NCBI GenBank assembly: GCA_016704305.1
Contig: JADJAL010000045.1
Location: 1-41,000 of the forward strand
Direction of reading: 5' to 3'
DNA length: 41,000 bases
Source: Haliea sp.
GTDB lineage: Bacteria > Pseudomonadota > Gammaproteobacteria > Pseudomonadales > Halieaceae
Shown here one piece after another: positions 1-8,291 of the stretch (position 1 is the first letter of the stretch; each line of letters opens with the position of its first letter). The notes below the pieces were generated by a model. The model did no database searches. It saw only the letters and a list, made by a program, of their open reading frames with translations, and had not been told where the DNA came from. Made by a program: the position numbers and the translations under genes.

Positions 1-397
1 GTTTGACTGGCCGGACACGGCCTTGGCGACCAGAACCCTGACCACACCGCCGGGCACGCCAGCCCCTATCGAGGTGGCTTGCCCTGAACGAGCCGTGCTG
101 GAACTGCTGTACGAGATCGGCGTGAAACAAAGCCTGGAGGAAGCGCGCAACCTCTTCGACGGTCTGCGCTCACCACGCAAGGAGGTTGTCGGCGAACTGC
201 TGTCCTGTTGCACCAGTGTAAAGGCCGTGCGCCTGTTCCTTACCTGGGCGCGTGAGACCAACCTGGTGGACGTCGATGCCTTATTGTCACAATATCCGGT
301 CCGCACAGGCGGCGCCTCACGCTGGATGAGCCGCCTGACGACGGCACCTTCTGAGTCTGCGACCCCATGGATAGGGGCTGAAGCAAAACATTCCTAA
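1..397 (+). pseudogene. C-terminal part of an AbiEi-type antitoxin (type IV TA), frameshifted at its end
   Basis: The reading frame is open to the left edge, so the start lies outside the window. The peptide (CPERAVLELLYEIG, then EEARNLFDGLRSPRKEVV, then SVKAVRLFLTWARE) resembles the C-terminal part of AbiEi-family antitoxins, which act as repressor and antitoxin for the AbiEii nucleotidyltransferase. After RWMSRL the frame drifts. Restoring two single bases near 332 and 350 would give DDGT-LSLRPHG and a stop at 372-374, the ending I would expect. No AbiEii toxin gene follows; a relaxase does. An orphan remnant in a mobile element is the best reading. Family recognition is from memory. Confidence 0.6.
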
Positions 398-584
398 TGT
401 AGGCGCTGGCTGTTACCGGAGGCGCCGCATTCCGTATTGCCCATGGATGCCGCATAGCAATTGCCCTATACCGGAGCCTCAGAAACGGCAAAGGGCTGGG
501 GAAAGGAGCAAGGAATGGCGCCAAGGGAAAGGCTCTACCCGAAAGGCCAAAGGCTCCCTCTCAGCCCGACACCTGGGGATAGCC

Positions 585-2358
585 ATGCTCTCATTGTTTC
601 AGTACAAAGGGTTTCACCGCAAAAAGCGCCCACCCGCTGCAGACCCTCGCATCAGCCCGGCGGAGCTACTTTTGCCACAACCCGCCTCGATTTTGCTGGC
701 CACGCCCCGCCGGCAGAAACTGCTGGATCATATCTGGGAGAGAACGTCGCCCCGCGGGCTCAGTTCTCTTTGCTTTACCTGACCCCGCTCGAGCGCTACG
801 CCGAACTGGTGCAGCAGTTCCCTGCATCTGAAAGCCACCATCACGCCTACCCCGGCGGCATGCTGGATCACGGGCTGGAAATTGTTGCCTACGCCCTGAA
901 GTTGCGGCAGTCACACCTGCTTCCCGTTGGGATGAAACCCGAAGAGCAGGCAGCGCAGGCGGAAGTGTGGACGGCTGGGACAGCCTATGCCGCTCTCCTA
1001 CACGACATTGGCAAAATCGCCGTTGACCTCTATGTAGAATATGCCGACGGGTCGCCATGGCATCCCTGGCACGGTGCACTGCAGCAGCCCTATCGGTTTC
1101 GCTACTGTGAGAATAGGGAATATCGTCTGCACAGTGCCGCCACCGGCTCTTGTATAACCAGCTTCTGGATCGGGCGATCCTGGATTGGCTCAGCCAACAT
1201 TCCGACCTGTGGACTGCCTTGCTGTATGTGCTGGCAGGTCAGTATGAGCATGCCGGCATCCTGGGTGAACTGGTGATCCGGGCCGATCAAGCCTCTGTGG
1301 CCCAGGATCTGGGCGGCGACCCAGGCAAAGTAATCGCCGCGCCCCGGCATACCTTGCAGCGCAAGCTGCTGGATGGCTTGCGCTATCTGCTCAAAGAAGA
1401 ATTCAAGCTCAACCAGCCCCAGGCCTCGGACGGCTGGCTGACGCAGGATGCCCTGTGGCTGGTGAGCAAGACCGTTTCCGACAAATTGCGTGCCTATCTG
1501 CTGTCACAGGGTATCGACGGTATTCCATCCAACAACACGGCTCTTTTCAATATTCTGCAGGAATACGGCATTGTTCAGCCGACGCCTGACGGGAAGGCCA
1601 TCTGGAAGGCGACCGTCACCAGTGACACGGGCTGGAAGCACAGCTTCACCTTCCTGAAGCTCTCGCCAGCCGCGATATGGGAGGGGAGCGATCGTCCGGA
1701 AGCCTTCGCCGGCACGGTTCAGCCAGGACTCGGCGCAGTGGATACAGCCGATTCTTCACCCGCGATGGAGAGCGCCGTCATTGACGAGACCCTGCCGGCC
1801 GAAAGCGCCGTCCGCGATCCAGTCGCCTCACAGAAAGATGGAGATGACTTGGGTGGTCTACTCGATTTACTGGAAGAAATTGAAACTCAAGACGATCAAG
1901 CGGTCGAGCCCGCGCCAGATACCGCGGTTTCGACTGAGACCGCCGATTCGGTCAGTCCCACCGAGCCTTCTCACGCTCCGTCAGGTGAACACTTCATGGA
2001 GTGGTTACGCACGGGCGTGCGGTCTCGAAAACTGATCATCAACGATGCCAAGGCGCTGGTGCATACCGTGAACGGCACTGCGTATCTCATCAGCCCCGGC
2101 ATATTCCAGCGGTATACCCAGGAACATCCTCAGGTGGCAGCGCTGGCCAAAGCTGAACAGCTCTCCGCCTGGCAGTGGACCCAGAAGCGCTTCGAGAAGC
2201 TGGGCTTGCACCGCAAGCAGGGCAACGGGTTGAATATCTGGACCTGCGAAGTCAAAGGTCCGCGTAAGTCTCGACGGGTGCATGGATACTTGCTCTCAAC
2301 TCCCCATGAACTGTTCGAAGACCCTCCGGCCGACAACCCGTATCTGCAGTTGCTGTAG
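585..2358 (+). pseudogene. traI: MobH-family relaxase TraI (TraI_2 and TraI_2_C domains), frameshifted
   Basis: Relaxases of this family nick the origin of transfer and lead single-stranded DNA of an integrative conjugative element into the recipient. The protein must be read in three pieces: a start at ATG 585 (MLSLFQYKGFHRKKRP), a shift near 755 into LTPLERYAELVQQFPASE and the metal-binding HD-like stretch HHHAYPGGMLDHGLE followed by LLHDIGK, then a shift near 1148 into LLDRAILDWLSQHSDLW. The acidic linker and the C-terminal domain (EWLRTGVRSRKLIINDAKA to HGYLLSTPHELF) match the TraI_2_C layout. Restored length is about 590 residues, normal for MobH. With two frameshifts it is probably inactive. 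The MobH class is also used by SXT/R391 elements. Confidence 0.82.
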
Positions 2359-2373
2359 CAGCATGAACGATCA

Positions 2374-3744
2374 CTACTGGGCACTCATCGTCCCTCCCCT
2401 CATGCGGGCAAGTTCGTCCACGACCAACTGCATTGGCAACTCCAAGAAGTCGAAAAGCCCATAGAGCGGTGACAGTAGGGGATGCACGATCTCGGGCAGG
2501 TTCGGATCGATCGCCTGAGCATCAACGTGGGTTTCCAATGTGATCGCGTCCTGGCGGGCAACACGCCCCTCCCGAATATTGCGACGGCCGTCCATGCTCA
2601 CCAACGAGCGGCCGGCCAGCCCCTCGTAGGTGGCAACCAGCCTGATCGTTGTCGGTCCCTCGAAGGCGTTGGCGGCGAGGCTGCATGCATGCAGCAGGAC
2701 TTCGCCGATCCTCCAGACCGGGAGTGTAATGTCGAAGGCCGTTGCGGTTGTCACTGGGGCACGCCCGGGCCGCTGGGCATCCATACCGTCCTCCTGATAG
2801 CCACGAAGAAGGAAGGCCAAGCCATCCGGATGGATGCGCCAGAAATCAGAGTGCGCCGCATCCCTACCTTCCGGAGGAGTTTGGGGATCACCCCCAACCA
2901 GCATTCAACAGCACCATCGATTGGATAAGGCTCGATCCCGGCACGCGTTGGATACCAGAAGGGTGGCCAGCCTGTGTGCCGAACCACGCTCGCTCTTAGC
3001 ACCTCAGGAAATCGTGGGGGAGCGATTTGTCGGCGTTCGCCGACTAATTCATAGGCGACGCGAAAACGCCCATGCGGCAGACGAGGCCCAACCCCTTCGG
3101 GGAGTTGTTCGACGAGCCCCTCCAACGCTCGCAACTGGCCCTTATCCATTCATCGAGCCGATCCGGCTGAAGCGGCATTTCCACCTGCGGAACAGCCCCG
3201 TGATCAAATCCCTAATCTGATCGAACATCTCGTCTCGCCGATTCCGAAGGCATCGGGCCAGCAGGCTGTCCCAGTCCTGCGCGCTTTGGGGCATCTCGCT
3301 ACGCGGACCCGGCTTGCGAACATAGATCGCGTTGTTCTGGACCGTGTTTTCGTTTGGCCCAGCTCTGCGTGCTCGAATGGGCACCCGATGTCCGCCGGGA
3401 ATGACCACGATGGGAAAGACTGCACCGACAGGGTTTGCGACGATGTGCACCGCACAGTGAAACGGCGGATCACAGTAGTTTTGCACGATGCCGTTGATCA
3501 AGTCTTGGCTGTAACCGTCCAGCGCCGCGGGACGACCCTCAGCTTCTACAATGCCGGCATCAGTTTCAACCAAACCGAGGATGATGAATCCGCCACCATG
3601 GTTGGCCAAGGCGAGAACAGCCTTTGCGAAAGTCGCCTTGTCATCGTTCGAGCCTCGCACATCAAGCCAATTCTCCACCTCGCAATCGAGATCTTCCCGA
3701 GGATCAATCAGCAGGTCTGAGAGTCGCTCGCGGGAAACTGTCAT
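2374..3744 (-). pseudogene. AlbA_2-domain protein (Schlafen-like putative DNA/ATP-binding), multiple frameshifts
   Basis: The N-terminal 200 residues, from ATG 3744, carry an AlbA_2-like pattern: an acidic EVENWLD stretch, then KATFAKAVLALANHGGGFIILG, the family's signature around 'ANxxGG'. Homologous sequence continues in other frames: QVEMPLQPDRLDEW near 3140-3180, VRHTGWPPFWYPTRAGIEP near 2940-2990, and DFWRIHPDGLAFLLRGYQED onward from about 2850 to the stop at 2374. At least three indels are needed to join them. Proteins of this type are common on genomic islands; the exact role is unknown. It lies tail to tail with the relaxase and in the same direction as the integrase. Confidence 0.6.
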
Positions 3745-3826
3745 ATGATCACCTCAAACACAGCGTTTAGGAACGCGACCTGCATTTATCAAATTATTCG
3801 GACTCGACGGCATCGATTCATTCGCC

Positions 3827-5096
3827 CTACTCGCGCTCGGTAACCCTCAGCAAAGCCGTACGCCGCTCGGACAGAGGACCAAAGGCCTCCATCACTTTGT
3901 CCATGGAGTCACCGCGGGCCAGGGCATCGAGGATATCCGCTCAGTCCTGCATGATGATCTTACGGGATGAAATGTATTTGGTGTGGTCGTAAGGCGCCCG
4001 GGATGAATCCTTTTTCCGCTTGGAGTGCGCCAGCTGGAGGTCAACCCGGTTCTCCGGATAACTCAACAGACCAAGCAAAGTTGTGGCCGTGGAACGGAAT
4101 CCGTGTGAAGAGAACCGCCCAAGGTAGCCCATACGCTCCAACGCCTTGTTCAGTGTGGTAGCGGACATCACCTGACCAGGCTTGCGGTAGCTCGGGAACA
4201 GATAGTCGCCCCTCCCGTGAGTTTGCGCAACTCATCAAGAGCCGTCATGGCTTGTTTCGAGAGCGGAACGATATGAGGCTGGCGCATCTTCATCCGTTCT
4301 GCAGGGATGGTCCATACTGCATTATCCAGGTCGAACTCTGTCCATGTCGCCTTGCGCAGCTCCACTGTGCGCACGAACGTCAGCGCAATCAGGCGCAGCG
4401 CCAGTACCGTGGTTCGATAGCCACCGTCAGCATCCAGGCGATTCAGAAAATCCCCAGCTCATTCCAGGCCAGGGGCGGGTTGTGCCTGACCCTGGGCCGC
4501 TTAACTGACCGCTTCAATAACGCCGTAGGATCAGCCTCGCAAAGCCCCTCCGCTGATGCGTAGGCAAAAATCTGTCCGCACCACTGCCTGATCAGAATCG
4601 CAACTGTCGGCGCCCCACGATCAACGACTGTCTGCAGAATTGGCCTCAGGTGCGAGGTCTTAATTGCCGCGAAAGGCAGCTTACCTATCTTGGGGAAAAC
4701 ATCCTTCTCGAGGTACCCCCTGACCTGACTGGCGTAGTAGTCGCTCCACTGGACATTGGTATCCATCCAGCGGCGCGCCACGGTTTCAAAGGTATACTCA
4801 TTCTGGTCGATTTGCTCCGCTACCTTCACCCGCTTCTCCAGCAACGGATCACGCCCCTCACGGACCATGCTGCGAGCCCAGTCCCGCTCCTTTCGAGCAG
4901 CCTCCAAGGATACGTTGGGGAAGACGCCAATAGAGAAATTCTTGTTGAGACTGGCCAAGCCGATAACGGTACCACCACAGTTTGCTGCCATTGGGCTGGA
5001 CACGCAGAAACAGACTGCCGCCATCCCGGAGCATGTAGGGCTTGGTTTCAGATTTAGCCGTTTCGATCTTGCGAACGGTGAGGAGATTAGAGCCAT
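3827..5096 (-). pseudogene. int: P4-type tyrosine integrase (DUF4102 N-terminus), degraded
   Basis: Tyrosine recombinases of this group excise and insert integrative elements. Reading down the strand: start near ATG 5094-5096, immediate shift into LLTVRKIETAKSETKPYMLR and FLRVQPNGSKLWWYRYR (DUF4102 domain), then another frame for FSIGVFPNVSLEAARKERD and the core-binding domain ending LAWNELG. A further frame carries the first catalytic Arg box (RTVELRKATW), another HGFRSTATTLL (His-x-x-Arg) and LAHSKRKKDSSRAPYDHTKY with the catalytic Tyr. A TGA at 3941-3943 replaces an expected Trp codon (MQD-stop-ADILDALARG), with the natural end at 3827-3829. About 420 residues if restored. A GTG at 5142 could be an alternative start. 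Confidence 0.85.
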
Positions 5097-5254
5097 GTGT
5101 ATAACGCCCTCCGATAGTGCCGTTATACACTTTGTTATACACTTTTGCGGTGGCTTGGTCTAGTGGTCGTTAGACGGTAATGGACTTTACACCTTTATAA
5201 ATCATGGAGTTACAAATACTCAATGGACAACAATGGAAACCAGTAGACGCTTTT

Positions 5255-5280
5255 TCGTAGTTATCGATCATCAGCAGCAT
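5255..5280 (-). pseudogene. trpG: trpG 5' remnant (first eight codons), cut by the integrative element
   Basis: Two bases after the trpE stop, an ATG opens MLLMIDNY, the highly conserved start of anthranilate synthase component II (family: MLLMIDNYDSFTYN). The match ends inside codon 9: after GA the sequence becomes unrelated and AT-rich, and the chimeric frame soon stops. A GGAGGGG ribosome-binding site lies within the 3' end of trpE. TrpG supplies ammonia to TrpE for anthranilate synthesis. Together with the integrase about 150 bp away, this marks the right boundary of the element and shows that it split a trpE-trpG operon. The rest of trpG should lie beyond the left edge of the window. Confidence 0.8.
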
Positions 5281-5282
5281 GC

Positions 5283-6761
5283 TCACCCCTCCCCGCCAGC
5301 ACCATGGAAGCGGCTCGAAACATCGCGCGCCTTGTTATGCGTCTCTTCCCACTCAAGCGCCGGCACGGAATCAGCCACCACGCCACCACCGGCCTGCACA
5401 TAGAGCCTGCCGTCCTTGATCACGGCGGTGCGTATCGCAATGGCGGTGTCCATGTCGCCCGCCCAGGCAATATAGCCCACCGCGCCGCCATAGACGCCGC
5501 GCTTGACTGGCTCCAGCTCGTCGATGATTTCCATCGCGCGAATCTTCGGCGCACCGCTCAGGGTGCCCGCCGGCAGCGTGGCCCGCAGCACATCAAAAGC
5601 CGACTTGCCGGGTTTCAACTTCCCGATCACGTTGGACACGATGTGCATGACATGCGAGTAGCGCTCGACGATCATGGAGTCCGTCAGCTGCACCGAGCCC
5701 GTTTGCGCGATGCGGCCCACGTCGTTGCGCCCCAGATCGATCAGCATCAGGTGCTCGGCGATTTCCTTGGGATCAGCGAGGAGCTCCGCCTCCATGGCCT
5801 TGTCCTCATCCTCGGTATGCCCGCGCCGCCGGGTCCCGGCGATGGGCCGCACGGTCACCACGCCTTTTTCCAGCCTGGCCAGGATTTCCGGGGAGGAGCC
5901 GACGATGTGGAAGTCTTCCATGTCCAGGAAGAACATATAGGGCGAGGGGTTCAGGTTGCGCAGGGCGCGATACAGATTCAGTGGCGGCGCGTCGAACGGG
6001 ATGCTCATATGTGACGGCACCACCTGCATGACGTCACCGGCGAGCACATACTCCTTCACCTTCTCCACACTGGCCTCGTACATCGCCTGCGTGAAGTCCG
6101 ACTCGGCCTGCTCCTCCAGCGCCGCACTGTTGGCCGCCGCCAGCACCACCTCCGGCAACGGCCGCATGGGCTCGCGCAGGCGTGCCACCAGCACCGACAG
6201 GCGCTCCTCGGCCAACTCCAGCGCATTCTCCAGCGCAGCGTCGGCGTTGACGACCAGGCGAATAATGCCCGCCAGATTGTCGAACACGAGCACTTCCTCG
6301 GACACCATCAGCAGGATATCCGGCGTTCCCAGCCGATCCGGTGGCGTACCCGCCAACAGGCGCGGCTCCACATAGCGCACGGTGTCGTAGCCAAAGTAGC
6401 CCACCAGCCCGCCGTGGAACACGGGTAGATCCGCGCGCGGCGCACTGCGATAACGCTGCTGGAAAGCCTCGGCGAATGCGAGTGGATCGGCGACTTCCTC
6501 GCTCTCACTCAACACCCCATCGACCCAGACTTCCACGCGCTGGCCGAAGGCCTTCAGCAGCGTGCGACAGGGCAGCCCGATGATGGAATAACGGCCCCAT
6601 TTCTCACCGCCCTGCACCGATTCAAAGAAATACGAATACGGGCCTTCGGCCAGTTTGCGATACACGCTGAGAGGGGTTTCGAGATCCGCCAACACTTCGC
6701 GGCTGACGGGAATGCGGTTGTAATCTTGTGCTGCAAGCGCAGCAAAATCCTGCTGTTTCAT
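5283..6761 (-). CDS. trpE: anthranilate synthase component I
   Basis: Converts chorismate plus ammonia or glutamine to anthranilate, the first step of tryptophan synthesis. The start ATG at 6759-6761 (MKQQDFAALAAQDYNRIP, 492 residues) is preceded by GAGGA at six bases; an upstream in-frame ATG at 6839 lies inside the leader region and is rejected. The N-terminal domain has the Trp-feedback motif LETPLSVYRKLAEGPYSYFF. The chorismate-binding domain has VRPIAGTRRRG, LIDLGRNDVGR and LSGAPKIRAMEIID plus GVYGGAVGYI. Transcription is probably controlled by the attenuator upstream. Its partner trpG follows but is interrupted after eight codons. The gene itself is intact. Confidence 0.96.
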   Translation of the reverse strand: MKQQDFAALAAQDYNRIPVSREVLADLETPLSVYRKLAEGPYSYFFESVQGGEKWGRYSIIGLPCRTLLKAFGQRVEVWVDGVLSESEEVADPLAFAEAFQQRYRSAPRADLPVFHGGLVGYFGYDTVRYVEPRLLAGTPPDRLGTPDILLMVSEEVLVFDNLAGIIRLVVNADAALENALELAEERLSVLVARLREPMRPLPEVVLAAANSAALEEQAESDFTQAMYEASVEKVKEYVLAGDVMQVVPSHMSIPFDAPPLNLYRALRNLNPSPYMFFLDMEDFHIVGSSPEILARLEKGVVTVRPIAGTRRRGHTEDEDKAMEAELLADPKEIAEHLMLIDLGRNDVGRIAQTGSVQLTDSMIVERYSHVMHIVSNVIGKLKPGKSAFDVLRATLPAGTLSGAPKIRAMEIIDELEPVKRGVYGGAVGYIAWAGDMDTAIAIRTAVIKDGRLYVQAGGGVVADSVPALEWEETHNKARDVSSRFHGAGGEG

Positions 6762-6801
6762 GGGATGTCCTCGAAGAACTAAAGTGCGTAGTACAGTCGT
6801 G

Positions 6802-6829
6802 AAAAAGCCCTGGCTACCATCGCCAGCGG
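6802..6829 (-). terminator. trp attenuator hairpin
   Basis: On the minus strand CTGGC (6826-6822) pairs with GCCAG (6814-6810) around a 7-base loop. Two more G-C pairs form outside a single bulged G, and GGC followed by five T (6806-6802) completes an intrinsic-terminator shape. The stem contains the two Trp codons and the stop of the leader peptide, so a ribosome stalled there would melt it. Upstream GTGAAAA (the leader start) can also pair with TTTTCAC over the T-run, giving a possible alternative fold. Confidence 0.6.
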
Positions 6830-6882
6830 GTGACCTCACGCATCGACAGCAGGCCGATGCTCTTACGCAATGCTGTTTTCAC
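6814..6882 (-). CDS. trpL: trp leader peptide (22 aa ending Trp-Arg-Trp)
   Basis: A short frame starts at GTG 6882-6880, six bases after a GGAG ribosome-binding site (6892-6889). It encodes a 22-residue peptide whose last three residues are Trp-Arg-Trp, followed by TAG. Two Trp codons in three, right before a terminator-like hairpin and upstream of trpE, is the classic design of ribosome-mediated attenuation. Attenuation of trpE is described in Pseudomonas putida. The promoter 5' of it would start the message about 10 bases before the ribosome-binding site. Confidence 0.72.
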   Translation of the reverse strand: MKTALRKSIGLLSMREVTRWRW

Positions 6883-6909
6883 AGCGTTCTCCAGGAATTG
6901 GGGCTGCCT

Positions 6910-6937
6910 ATTTTACATATCGACGGGCTGTTGGCAA
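6910..6937 (-). promoter_or_regulatory. putative sigma-70 promoter of trpL-trpE
   Basis: On the minus strand TTGCCA (6937-6932) and TAAAAT (6915-6910) are separated by 16 bases. A start near 6903 gives a short 5' end before the leader ribosome-binding site and a leader of about 140 bases before trpE. Confidence 0.55.
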
Positions 6938-7011
6938 CGCGTCGCGGGGTGGCAATGTTGTGAATTCTGATCACTTCGTTGATGACACTTATTAGCCGGA
7001 TATTGGATAGG

Positions 7012-7075
7012 GCCGCTTCATTGTCGGCGCTGGGTCTATCGGCTTTGGTTAAAGCCGCTTCGTTGTCGGCGTTGG
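7012..7075. repeat. two direct copies of a 22-bp sequence
   Basis: GCCGCTTCATTGTCGGCGCT and its near copy GCCGCTTCGTTGTCGGCGTT, each followed by GG (7012-7033 and 7054-7075), differ at two positions and are spaced 42 bp apart. The second copy runs directly into the left arm of the first hairpin. No reading frame is supported in 6938-7451; this space, where many relatives carry gph between rpe and trpE, holds only these repeats and the three hairpins. Confidence 0.75.
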
Positions 7076-7139
7076 TCTCCCGGCAGCCTGTTCGCTCAAA
7101 AAGCTCATTCGCTCTGCAGGCTGCCGGGAGACCAACGCC
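7068..7139 (-). repeat. conserved-loop hairpin A1
   Basis: A perfect 23-bp inverted repeat (7068-7090 with 7117-7139) encloses a 26-base loop. The loop plus the four innermost pairs (CCTG/CAGG) match the same block in the two following hairpins (25 of 26 loop bases), but in opposite orientation. The outer arms are different from the other two. No T-run follows either arm, so an ordinary terminator is unlikely. Confidence 0.9.
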
Positions 7140-7193
7140 TTGCATCAGGGTAGGCAAGGGCCGTTAGTAATGTTGGGGCTGCACAGGGCTTGA

Positions 7194-7277
7194 GTTTGCG
7201 TTGCGAAGGGTGGGGTGGCCTGAAGAGCGAATGAGCTTTTTGAGCGAACAGGTCACCCCACCCTTCGCAACGCAAAC
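7194..7277 (+). repeat. conserved-loop hairpin A2
   Basis: The arms 7194-7217 and 7254-7277 are perfectly complementary over 24 bp. The stem continues through one G-T pair (7218 with 7253) and CCTG/CAGG (7219-7222 with 7249-7252), giving a 29-bp stem. The 26-base loop (7223-7248) contains GAGCGAA twice, separated by TGAGCTTTTT. The loop is identical to that of A3, while the arms differ by six compensatory pair changes. Confidence 0.92.
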
Positions 7278-7322
7278 CGCACCGGGATAAAGGCTGTTGA
7301 AGCGCTCAGGTCTGCGCGGAGC

Positions 7323-7414
7323 TGGTGCTTGCGCTGCGGTGGGCGGGATGGCCTGAAGAGCGAATGAGCTTTTTGAGCGAACAGGCTATCCCGCCCACCG
7401 CAGCGCAAGCACCA
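7323..7414 (+). repeat. conserved-loop hairpin A3
   Basis: The arms 7323-7349 and 7388-7414 are perfectly complementary over 27 bp; a G-T pair (7350 with 7387), a G-C pair and CCTG/CAGG extend the stem to 33 bp. The loop 7356-7381 is identical to A2. It ends 37 bp before the 3' end of rpe. Confidence 0.92.
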
Positions 7415-7451
7415 TCGAAGCAGAAGGACCCACACGCAAAAATCTATCGAA

Positions 7452-8128
7452 TTAAACCGAAACCTTCGCCAACTCCGCCCGCATCTGCTCAATCACCACC
7501 GCATAATCCGGCTGATTAAAGATCGCCCGACCCGGCCACGAACGTATCCGCCCCGGCCGCAGCGATCTCGGCGATGTTCTTCGGCGTAACCCCGCCGTCA
7601 ATTTCGAGGCGAATATCGAGCCCCGAGGCGTCAATCATCGCGCGCGCCTCGCGCAACTTGCCCAACGTGCCGGGAATAAAGGACTGGCCGCCGAACCCCG
7701 GGTTGACCGACATCAGCAACACCATGTCCACCTTTGTCCAGCACATAGCGCAGCGCGTCCAGCCCGACATGCGGGTTGAACACCAGGCCCGCCTTGCAGC
7801 CGGCGTCGCGGATCAGTTGCAGGGAGCGGTCAACGTGGATGGAAGCATCGGGATGGAAGGTAATATAGCTGGCGCCGGCCTCCGCGAAATCACCTATCAG
7901 CGCATCGACCGGGCTCACCATCAGGTGCACGTCGATATCCGCGGTGATGCCGTACTTGCGCAGGGCCTTGCACACCATCGGGCCGATGGTCAGGTTCGGC
8001 ACGTAGTGATTGTCCATCACATCGAAATGGACGATGTCGGCCCCGGCGGCGAGCACGGCATCGACCTCCTCACCCAGGCGCGCGAAATCGGCAGAGAGAA
8101 TGGACGGGGCGATCAGGTAGTTGGCCAT
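7452..8128 (-). pseudogene. rpe: ribulose-phosphate 3-epimerase, two apparent frameshifts
   Basis: Rpe interconverts ribulose-5-P and xylulose-5-P in the pentose phosphate pathway and Calvin cycle. From ATG 8128 the protein reads MANYLIAPSILSADFARLG, FDVMDNHYVPNLTIGP and DVHLMVSP normally. Near 7730 an extra G (AAAGGTGG for AAAGTGG) shifts the frame; the next frame gives VDMVLLMSVNPGFGGQSFIP and LEIDGGVTPKNIAEIAAAGA. Near 7533 another extra G (TCGGGCG for TCGGCG) shifts again to AIFNQPDYAVVIEQMRAELA. Removing both Gs gives a normal protein of about 225 residues. Both changes sit in G runs, so sequencing error is as likely as true decay. Neighbouring core genes are intact. Confidence 0.85.
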
Positions 8129-8185
8129 GGTGAACTCCGGGCAGGGTGCTATTTGGAATGTGCAATATGCTGTAGGCAGGGCGCT

Positions 8186-8191
8186 ATTCTA
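8186..8191 (-). promoter_or_regulatory. putative -10 element for rpe
   Basis: TAGAAT on the minus strand, about 58 bases before the rpe ATG. No convincing -35 element is seen. The rest of the 163-base gap between rpe and murU shows nothing clear. Confidence 0.3.
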
Positions 8192-8291
8192 GCGAGTAAA
8201 CGGCGTCGGCACACCGGTAACGGCGACGGAGGGCAGCGGGACAAGGCGGCGCGGGCGGCGGCGACGATGGACAGCTCGCACGGCGTGAGTG

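Noticed and set aside
6762..6839. Upstream in-frame start extending trpE by 26 residues
   Set aside because: It lies in the attenuator; the downstream ATG has a proper ribosome-binding site and the family's normal N-terminus.
7068..7414. Hairpins A1-A3 as intrinsic terminators
   Set aside because: No T-run follows the stems on either strand, the stems are far longer than terminators, and the invariant loop would be unexplained.
7452..8128. Programmed frameshifting in rpe
   Set aside because: Two shifts would be needed in one short enzyme, there is no slippery heptamer at either site, and the family is never known to use it.
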